DNA from: Pseudomonadota bacterium
GTDB lineage: Bacteria > Desulfobacterota > JADFVX01
Assembly: GCA_015222755.1 (NCBI GenBank)
Contig: JADFVX010000122.1
Coordinates: 1 to 19,157 of the forward strand
Direction of reading: 5' to 3'
DNA: 19,157 bases
The notes beneath the pieces were generated by a model. It had not been told where the DNA came from. It saw nothing but the letters and a program-made list of their open reading frames with translations, and did not search any database. Below are positions 1 to 5,883 of this stretch, in pieces. A program made the translations under genes and the position numbers. Every line of letters begins with the position of its first letter. Position 1 is the stretch's first letter.

Positions 1-52
1 ACGGGACTTCGAATATTGAGACAGCCTGTCTCATAATTTCATGTCAGCCGAG

Positions 53-85
53 CCGCCAGGGAATAACCTCTCTGGCGGTTTTTTT
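53..85 (+). terminator. Intrinsic terminator of an upstream gene
   Basis: A 7-bp GC-rich stem (CCGCCAG at 53-59 pairing with CTGGCGG at 72-78) with a 12-nt loop is followed directly by a run of seven T (79-85). This is a textbook rho-independent terminator on the plus strand. The gene it ends lies mostly outside the window: bases 1-36 could be its last codons (frame 1 ends with TAA at 34-36, frame 2 with TGA at 17-19), but the fragment is too short to identify. A small perfect palindrome (GAGACA-GCC-TGTCTC, 18-32) lies just before it. Confidence 0.85.
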
Positions 86-145
86 ATTGTCCGCAATAAA
101 GTCTTCAGACTCAGCTAAGCTTGGTATCAGTATAAAGGAGTGAAT

Positions 146-439
146 GTGCAACAGATGAAAGAAGCTTTATCATATTCAGGAAAGACATTGAAGGAAATAA
201 GGGTTCGTAAGGGAATCAAGCTGGAGGACGTGAGCGAATCAACAAAAGTCAGTAAACGTCATTTAATCAACATTGAAGAGGAAAACTTTTCCGACCTGCC
301 TGCAAAAATTTATTTTAAGGGTTTCCTTGGCAGTTATGCCAGCTGCCTTGGTATAAATGAAGATGAGGTTTTAAAACAGATGCTTGATAGGTTTGATCAA
401 TGGGAAAATAAACTGAAATTTTTAAATGAGGAGGGGTAA
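146..439 (+). CDS. RodZ-like helix-turn-helix protein without membrane anchor
   Basis: This encodes a 97-residue protein made almost entirely of the HTH_25-type domain found at the N-terminus of RodZ: a helix-turn-helix around residues 13-50, followed by the conserved stretch with LPAKIYFKGFLGSYASCLG. RodZ uses this domain to bind MreB at the inner membrane, but this protein stops right after it and has no transmembrane helix or periplasmic part. It may therefore be a soluble DNA-binding regulator or an adaptor that acts with its neighbour. I chose the GTG at 146 because AGGAG at 136-140 lies 5 nt upstream; the GTG at 140 overlaps that Shine-Dalgarno sequence, and the ATG at 155 is rather far from it. 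The next gene begins 1 nt after the stop, so the two are co-transcribed. The domain call is firm, the role is not. Confidence 0.8.
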   Translation: MQQMKEALSYSGKTLKEIRVRKGIKLEDVSESTKVSKRHLINIEEENFSDLPAKIYFKGFLGSYASCLGINEDEVLKQMLDRFDQWENKLKFLNEEG

Positions 440-440
440 A

Positions 441-1904
441 ATGACTTATTCAAAAATGCTATATCTATGGTCTGAAAACCCGGGGCTGTCAATTTTTATA
501 TGGGCCATCACTGCGGTAGCCATACTGTACGCGGCCCGCAGGCAGGCACATGAACTGATTCTGTCAGTGGGGCGTCTTGTTCATAAGTCCATGCGCCTGG
601 CGGCGAGGTCCTTTATTCTTGCAGAAAAAAGGCTTTCGGCAAGAAATAAAGAGGTCTTGCTTGCGGCAGGGGAGGAATCAGCGGAAAGGATAATAGAGAG
701 GGAGTTCCAAAGGATCAACTCAACTGTGGCACGCGATCTAAGTGGGTATCCTACTCTACAGCTCGAGCTCAGGGGACAGATCAAAATGATTGACAATGAC
801 TATTCTGCCAGTGCCGATGTGCCGCCCGACCCTCCCGGCTGGACAAAGGCCGTTGAAGCTGTTGCAAATATTCCTGCCTCAGGTGACACCATGGTGGCCA
901 ACCTGCTGGGAGTAATTAACAAGTCAGTTAATAAGCAGCACTCAGAAGCTATGGACGATTACCGTAAGGCAAACGGCCAGAGGCACAGCCTGCTTAAGAA
1001 AATGCTGCCCTACTGGAGAAAGATGTCAAATACTTTGGATGAGGTGGACAAGACTATGGCAGGTCTTTTGGAGCGCTCAAAGGTCATTGACTCTAAAATG
1101 GAAGAATACAGTCAGATCCGTAAGGGTACGGACAAGGCTATAAGGACGCTCTCTTCTTCATCGCTTACCCAGTTTTTTGTTGCAGGCTTTGTCGTCTTGA
1201 TTGCAATGGGAGGCGCCGTAATAAACTTCAACCTCATAGCCCTCCCAATGTCAGAGATGGTGGGTGGCGGCAGTTATGTGGGGCCTTTCAAAATGTCTAA
1301 TATCGCTGCCATGGTTATTATCCTCGTTGAGGTGGCAATGGGACTCTTTCTTCTGGAATCTCTTAGAATAACAAAACTTTTCCCTGTAATAGGCGCCCTT
1401 GACGACAGGATGAGGACAAAGATGATATGGATTACCTTCTCCATACTCTTTATCCTTGCCTCAATTGAATCTTCTCTCGCATTCATGAGGGACATTATAG
1501 CAGCCGATATGCAGGCCCTCAGGCAGTCTCTGTCAGGGAGTGAGGTAGCAGCCGGAGCATCGGGTAACTGGATACCGACTGCGGGCCAGATGGTTATGGG
1601 TTTCATACTTCCTTTTGCCCTGGCATTTGTTGCAATCCCTCTTGAGTCCTTTGTACATTCCTCACGGACAGTACTTGGCCTTGTGCTTGTTGGCATATTA
1701 AGGGGCTTTTCCTTTTTATTGAGATTTGTTGGAAATATTGCAAAATCTACAGGTGGAATTCTATTAAAGGTATACGACCTTCTGGTCTTCGCGCCACTTT
1801 GGATCGAGCATATGATTACAAAAAACAAACCGGAGAAGGAAAACCAGGCAATCCTTAAAAATAAAAGCAATGCCAATAATATTGAAGGAGGTAAGGTAGC
1901 ATGA
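441..1904 (+). CDS. Unrecognised multi-pass membrane protein with helical soluble domain
   Basis: I do not recognise the family of this 487-residue protein. An N-terminal membrane helix (about residues 16-33) is followed by roughly 200 mostly charged, helix-prone residues (about 35-238, coiled-coil-like near 185-230). Next come five further hydrophobic segments at about 242-262, 284-308, 328-350, 384-405 and 410-435, and then a lysine-rich tail. The start is the ATG at 441, preceded by GAGGAGG (429-435); an in-frame ATG at 426 lies inside the previous gene and would place that Shine-Dalgarno sequence in the coding region. The 3' end overlaps the next gene by 4 nt (ATGA), so translation is probably coupled to the VWA lipoprotein. 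The architecture suggests a membrane platform working with the VWA protein, but no catalytic motif is visible. Confidence 0.75.
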   Translation: MTYSKMLYLWSENPGLSIFIWAITAVAILYAARRQAHELILSVGRLVHKSMRLAARSFILAEKRLSARNKEVLLAAGEESAERIIEREFQRINSTVARDLSGYPTLQLELRGQIKMIDNDYSASADVPPDPPGWTKAVEAVANIPASGDTMVANLLGVINKSVNKQHSEAMDDYRKANGQRHSLLKKMLPYWRKMSNTLDEVDKTMAGLLERSKVIDSKMEEYSQIRKGTDKAIRTLSSSSLTQFFVAGFVVLIAMGGAVINFNLIALPMSEMVGGGSYVGPFKMSNIAAMVIILVEVAMGLFLLESLRITKLFPVIGALDDRMRTKMIWITFSILFILASIESSLAFMRDIIAADMQALRQSLSGSEVAAGASGNWIPTAGQMVMGFILPFALAFVAIPLESFVHSSRTVLGLVLVGILRGFSFLLRFVGNIAKSTGGILLKVYDLLVFAPLWIEHMITKNKPEKENQAILKNKSNANNIEGGKVA

Positions 1905-2566
1905 AGAAGTTCTATAAAAGAAATCTAAAGTTAATTCTGACGATTATTTTTACATTGGTCCCCATAGGTTGCACTGATACTACAAGTCACAGCAAGGGAG
2001 TATACCTTCTTATGGATACATCCGGGACCTACACAAAGGAGATAAAAAAGGCACAGGCCATTATTAATTATCTCCTGGGTACTCTTCAGCCCGGCGACAC
2101 TCTGGCCGTGGCCCGTGTAGACAGCGCTAGTTTCAGTGAAAAAGACATTATAGCCAAGGGGACATTTGACAGTAGGCCATCCGTTGCCAATGAGCAGAAA
2201 AGGAAATTCAGACAAAAGGTGGATGATTTTGCAAAGAAGGTAAAGGGAAGCGCCTATACGGACATTTCAGGTGGAATGTTACAGGCAGTTGAATATCTGA
2301 ACGAGGCAGGTTCAGGCAAGAAGTATATTTTTATATTTTCCGACCTCAAAGAGGAAATCAAGAAAGGCCATATCAGGGATTTCCCCATCCAGCTCCAGGG
2401 CTACAGCGTAGTTGCCCTTAATGTTACAAAACTTCGTACTGATCAGGTTGACCCCAGAGAATATCTCGACCGTCTTGCTATGTGGGAAAAAAAGGTAACA
2501 GACGGGGGTGGAAAGTGGAAGGTAGTTAATGACCTGGAAAGGCTTGAGGGTATTCTAGGGGGCTAA
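1901..2566 (+). CDS. VWA-domain lipoprotein
   Basis: This 221-residue secreted protein has a basic start, a hydrophobic stretch (about 10-20) and PIGC at 21-24. Cys24 is a plausible lipidation site, although Pro at -3 is unusual for a lipobox, so plain export or anchoring is an alternative. The rest is a von Willebrand A domain: strand plus D39-T-S-G-T43 as the metal-ion-dependent adhesion site (DxSxT form), T120-D121 as the second MIDAS loop, and FIFSD148 as the third. All metal-binding positions are present, so it should bind a divalent cation and a protein partner. GGAGGT lies 9 nt before the ATG, and the start overlaps the preceding membrane-protein stop by 4 nt, which points to a functional pair. 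The target is unknown. Confidence 0.8.
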   Translation: MKKFYKRNLKLILTIIFTLVPIGCTDTTSHSKGVYLLMDTSGTYTKEIKKAQAIINYLLGTLQPGDTLAVARVDSASFSEKDIIAKGTFDSRPSVANEQKRKFRQKVDDFAKKVKGSAYTDISGGMLQAVEYLNEAGSGKKYIFIFSDLKEEIKKGHIRDFPIQLQGYSVVALNVTKLRTDQVDPREYLDRLAMWEKKVTDGGGKWKVVNDLERLEGILGG

Positions 2567-2579
2567 AAAATCTTTTTCA

Positions 2580-2605
2580 AGGCCCCTGATGCAGCTCAGG
2601 GGCCT
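2580..2605. terminator. Hairpin between convergent genes, probable terminator
   Basis: A perfect 10-bp stem (AGGCCCCTGA at 2580-2589 with TCAGGGGCCT at 2596-2605) and a 6-nt loop lie between the VWA gene (+) and dapF (-). No T-run follows on the plus strand. On the minus strand the stem is followed by a T-rich stretch interrupted by As, so it fits better as the dapF terminator, possibly acting both ways. Confidence 0.65.
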
Positions 2606-2659
2606 CATTATAAAGGAGGGGCTTGTTTGTTTTGGTCACAGTCCTTGAAGGTGGACTGC

Positions 2660-3478
2660 TTAGATATCTATGGTGCCTTCAAAGACCTCTACTCCGGGGC
2701 CGGTCATATAGACGATGTTGTCTTCACCCCACAGGATATCAAGATCCCCTCCTGCAAGATGAACAGTTATACGGCGATGGGTCTTTTCGTTCAGCACTGA
2801 TGCTACAGCCGATGCACAAGCCCCTGTGCCGCAGGCAAGAGTTTCTCCGGACCCCCTTTCCCATACGCGCATCTTGATTTCTTTGTCATTAAGAACCTGG
2901 ATAAACTCCACATTGATGCGGTTCGGGAAAAGTTCATGTTTTTCTATGAGAGGGCCATAGTGTGCAAGGGGAAAGTTGTCTACATCATCAACAAAGATAA
3001 TGCAGTGTGGATTCCCCATTGAGACACAGGTCATCTCAAATGTTTTATCTTCAACGCTTATAGGGGCCGCCTGTATCCTTCCCTCCATTTTAACAGGGAT
3101 GTCGGGCCCATTTAGTATTGGCTCACCCATATTTACTTCCACAAGCTTGCCATGGACTTTTGGGCGAATAATGCCTGCCATGGTCTCAATTTCAAGATCT
3201 GCCTTCTCGGTAATACCCTGATCAAGCAAATATTTGGCAAAGCAGCGGATTCCGTTCCCGCACATCTCTACCTCGCTGCCGTCGGCATTGTATATTTCCA
3301 TCTTGAAATCCGCATTGTTTGATTGTTTAAGAATAAGTAGTTGGTCGGCTCCGACACCATGTCTTCTGTCGCACAGGTTTGCTGCTACTTTTTCTAATTC
3401 GATAGATTTTATCGCGCGGCAGTCAATAACAATAAAGTCGTTGCCAAGGCCGTGCATTTTTGTAAATTTGAGTTTCAT
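2660..3478 (-). CDS. dapF: Diaminopimelate epimerase DapF
   Basis: DapF interconverts LL- and meso-diaminopimelate by a two-cysteine, cofactor-free mechanism in the cytoplasm, supplying meso-DAP for peptidoglycan and lysine. The 272-residue length is normal. Both catalytic cysteines are present in intact signatures: Cys73 in NADGSEVEMCGNGIRC and Cys216 in GSGETLACGTGACAS. The substrate-binding GNPHC (about 155-159) and the N-terminal MHGLGNDF are also seen. The ATG overlaps the engB stop by 4 nt (ATGA), with an AAGGAG about 6 nt upstream inside engB, so the two are translationally coupled. A hairpin about 55 nt past the stop probably ends the unit. Confidence 0.97.
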   Translation of the reverse strand: MKLKFTKMHGLGNDFIVIDCRAIKSIELEKVAANLCDRRHGVGADQLLILKQSNNADFKMEIYNADGSEVEMCGNGIRCFAKYLLDQGITEKADLEIETMAGIIRPKVHGKLVEVNMGEPILNGPDIPVKMEGRIQAAPISVEDKTFEMTCVSMGNPHCIIFVDDVDNFPLAHYGPLIEKHELFPNRINVEFIQVLNDKEIKMRVWERGSGETLACGTGACASAVASVLNEKTHRRITVHLAGGDLDILWGEDNIVYMTGPGVEVFEGTIDI

Positions 3479-4095
3479 GGTTTTTCTCCTTTTTCGTCAA
3501 GCATTTCCTCTCCATCAGCGATCAGCTTAACGAGAGATTCCCATAGCTCATCTTTGCCAAGTCCGGATGTAGAGGAGAAAGGGATCATTTCAGTCTCAGT
3601 AAGTGACATCCCCTTTTTTATCTCATTGATCCTCTTTATCTGCTGGTTTCTGGAAAATTTATCGGCCTTCGTCAGCACTAGAACTACGGGTACTTTATAG
3701 CTACGCAAGAGGTCTATCATTGCCCTGTCCATATCTACCTGGTCACGTCGAATGTCCTGAAGCAGCACAGTGGCCTTCAAGTTGGGGCTTGTCGAAAGGT
3801 AGCGGTCTATCATCTTTATCCAGCTGCTTCTCTCTGTCTTTGAAACCTTGGCATATCCATATCCAGGCAGGTCTACAAATACAAGGTCCTTATTTATAAG
3901 AAAGAAGTTTATCAGCCTGGTTTTACCCGGTGTGGAGCTTGTCTTTGCAAGCCCCTTGCGGTTAAGCAGCTTATTTATAAGTGACGATTTGCCTACATTA
4001 GACCTCCCTACAAATGCTATTTCGGGGAAGTTTACATCCGGGTAGTCAGATGGGATTACGGCACTTTTTATAAAACTGGAGGTCTTTATTTTCAC
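3475..4095 (-). CDS. engB: Ribosome biogenesis GTPase EngB (YsxC/YihA)
   Basis: EngB is an essential TRAFAC-class GTPase needed for late assembly of the 50S subunit. The 206-residue protein shows all G motifs: G1 GRSNVGKSS (30-38), the threonine-containing switch I region TSSTPGKT (52-59), G3 DLPGYGYA (75-82), G4 TKADK (142-146) and a G5-like SSTSGLG near 177. The N-terminal motif before G1 (residues 1-29, ending in PEIAFVG) matches the family's usual start, so GTG at 4095 is the likely initiation codon. There is no in-frame alternative upstream because of a stop 15 nt before it. The only purine-rich stretch (AAAGG) directly abuts the GTG and is badly spaced. The gene is first in a two-gene unit with dapF. 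Confidence 0.95.
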   Translation of the reverse strand: MKIKTSSFIKSAVIPSDYPDVNFPEIAFVGRSNVGKSSLINKLLNRKGLAKTSSTPGKTRLINFFLINKDLVFVDLPGYGYAKVSKTERSSWIKMIDRYLSTSPNLKATVLLQDIRRDQVDMDRAMIDLLRSYKVPVVLVLTKADKFSRNQQIKRINEIKKGMSLTETEMIPFSSTSGLGKDELWESLVKLIADGEEMLDEKGEKP

Positions 4096-4101
4096 CTTTA
4101 T

Positions 4102-4130
4102 AAGTTAGCACCGGGCAAGCAGGATGTCAA
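4102..4130 (-). promoter_or_regulatory. Putative sigma-70 promoter of engB-dapF
   Basis: On the minus strand, a perfect -35 TTGACA (4130-4125) is followed after exactly 17 bp by TAACTT (4107-4102), a weak -10 with 3 of 6 consensus bases. The predicted transcription start falls at or next to the GTG of engB. Confidence 0.5.
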
Positions 4131-4178
4131 TCAGTCAGAAATAATCGGGGCGAAAATATGAAGAAGGGAAATTAGAGC

Positions 4179-4207
4179 TTGTAAAAGAGGGGCAAATCCG
4201 CTATAAA
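4179..4207 (+). promoter_or_regulatory. Putative sigma-70 promoter of the chemosensory operon
   Basis: TTGTAA (4179-4184, 4 of 6) and TATAAA (4202-4207, 5 of 6) are separated by 17 bp. They lie about 32 nt upstream of the first gene's ATG, in the only intergenic gap before the five-gene operon. It is back-to-back with the engB promoter. Confidence 0.55.
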
Positions 4208-4239
4208 AAAAAGGTTTTCTTTTTAATCTCGGAGTATTT

Positions 4240-5883
4240 ATGTCAGCGGAAGGATATTTTGGGCCGGGCGAGCAAAGCCTGGTTGATATGATCCAAATGT
4301 GGGGGCTCAACAAGGCAACAGGCATACTTTCTGTTATCAGCGGTGAGTCTGAGGGAGAGGTGCATTTTTGTGACGGCAAGTCTGTAGGAGCCAAGTTTGG
4401 TAGTCTTCTTGCTGATGAAGAGGCCATATATCACATGCTTTCCCTTCCAGAGGGGAAGTTCCGTTTTGTAAATACCAGAAGCGTCAACAAGAGCGGCGAT
4501 TGGAGCGCCTCTTACCATGATATAATCATGGAAGGGATGCGGCGACTGGACCACCTGAATTCAGACAAGCGGGACGTCGAAGACAAGCTTGGCCTTATAC
4601 CGTTTATCACCAAGGATATTTCCAAGATGGACCTTTCTGAACATGAACGAGTGTTCCTTGCCCTTATGGACGACAAAAAGAACCTGGACAAGGTCTTTAA
4701 CAGTAGCGGCCTGGGGCTTCAAAAGGGCCTGGAAATCTTCCAGAAGATGCTCTCAGATAAGGTCTTTGATCTTAGAAAAGTGCGTGTGCTTGTTGTTGAT
4801 GACCAGGATATGTGGCGGAAGGTGATATCAAAGATGCTTTTGAAAGATCCCTTTTTCGAGATTGCAGGTGTGGCTGAAGACGGTTTGGATGCATTAAAGA
4901 AACTTTCAGACCTCAAGCCCGACGTAATGACCCTTGACCTAGAAATGCCCAGGCTTGACGGCATAAAGACACTTTACTGGATGATGAGCGGTGGGTACGA
5001 CATTCTCCTCAAGTCTCACTTCAACATCAATGTGGAAGATACATATCGCTGTCCCGTTGTCGTTATAAGTGCCATCGCTGGCAAGATGGCCCCTGCGACG
5101 CTGGAGGCACTTATGGGAGGGGCGTCCGGTTATATTACAAAGCCTTCTCAGGTAGGCACTGAGAGCCTTGAAAATCAGCAGCAGAGAATTGCCAAGACCG
5201 TTCTTATGGCATCACAGGTAGGCCTTGCCAAGGCCCGGCGTATAAAGCCCAAAAGCAGTACTGAAAAATCAGCACAGCCTGAAGAGGATACAAGGAAGCT
5301 GGTATGTGTTGCCACCTCCTCGGTAGGCGGCCTTACCGCACTTATGCAGTTCCTCCCGGCATTGCCCAAAACACTTGATGCTGCCGTCTTTGTTGTAGTC
5401 GATGACCTTGATTCCGTGGGACATGCCGCCTCTTTTGCTGAGTTTCTAGACAGGCATAGTAATCTTGGAGTTTTTCCTGCCGACCGGAACACCATCATAA
5501 AGAAAGGCGCCGTATATATAATGTCAGGCACCCAGCGGGCTGTCTTCGGGGAGACAAAGACGAAAAAAACGGGTTTTAAGGTAGAGTCCCTTAACGGGCA
5601 GAAGAAGGATTTCAGGGTGATTGATGACATGCTTCTGTCTGCGGCCAGGTGCCGAGGGCTGGACAAAAGAACAGGTGTGGTTCTTGCCGGAGACGGTGTT
5701 GATGGAAAGTTGGGCTTTTTGGAAATGGTAAAGTTTGGAGAAAAGGTTTTTACCCAGGATTCCTATTCCTCTCTTAATCCTGTCAAACCCGAAAATGTCG
5801 CTAATACCGGTATATCAAGAACGGTTCCACTTGCCGATATGGCGAAGCATATTGTCGAGGATATCGGCAAAAGAGAGGCCTGA
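4240..5883 (+). CDS. DUF4388 (PATAN)-REC-CheB-like fusion, catalytic His missing
   Basis: This 547-residue fusion has four parts. Residues 1-105 resemble the DUF4388/PATAN domain, and 107-178 a helical, winged-helix-like extension often seen with it. Residues 181-310 form a receiver with acidic pair D187-D188, phospho-acceptor D233 in DLEMPRLDG, S277 and K301; it has an insertion near 251-270. Residues 353-547 resemble the CheB methylesterase domain. In that domain the catalytic Ser (S361 in SSVGG) and Asp (D488 in AGDGVDG) are recognisable. The QHMP-type histidine site is replaced by VVDDLD (385-391), so methylesterase activity is doubtful. The receiver should still accept phosphate from the adjacent CheA. 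The start ATG has GGAG 5 nt upstream, and the stop overlaps the cheA start by 1 nt. I infer a phosphorylation-controlled output or scaffold protein rather than a true CheB. Confidence 0.85.
   Translation: MSAEGYFGPGEQSLVDMIQMWGLNKATGILSVISGESEGEVHFCDGKSVGAKFGSLLADEEAIYHMLSLPEGKFRFVNTRSVNKSGDWSASYHDIIMEGMRRLDHLNSDKRDVEDKLGLIPFITKDISKMDLSEHERVFLALMDDKKNLDKVFNSSGLGLQKGLEIFQKMLSDKVFDLRKVRVLVVDDQDMWRKVISKMLLKDPFFEIAGVAEDGLDALKKLSDLKPDVMTLDLEMPRLDGIKTLYWMMSGGYDILLKSHFNINVEDTYRCPVVVISAIAGKMAPATLEALMGGASGYITKPSQVGTESLENQQQRIAKTVLMASQVGLAKARRIKPKSSTEKSAQPEEDTRKLVCVATSSVGGLTALMQFLPALPKTLDAAVFVVVDDLDSVGHAASFAEFLDRHSNLGVFPADRNTIIKKGAVYIMSGTQRAVFGETKTKKTGFKVESLNGQKKDFRVIDDMLLSAARCRGLDKRTGVVLAGDGVDGKLGFLEMVKFGEKVFTQDSYSSLNPVKPENVANTGISRTVPLADMAKHIVEDIGKREA

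Noticed and set aside
1..36. tRNA-like or tmRNA-like 3' end (GACTTCGAAT)
   Set aside because: There is no acceptor or T-arm pairing and no CCA; more likely the end of an upstream gene before the terminator.
1274..1876. 200-codon open frame on the minus strand inside the membrane protein gene
   Set aside because: It lies opposite a gene with clear membrane helices and a good RBS; its own translation has no recognisable motif and no Shine-Dalgarno sequence, so it is a codon-use shadow.
2623..2877. Plus-strand frame over the end of dapF
   Set aside because: It is antisense to the catalytic cysteine region of DapF; no homology is visible.
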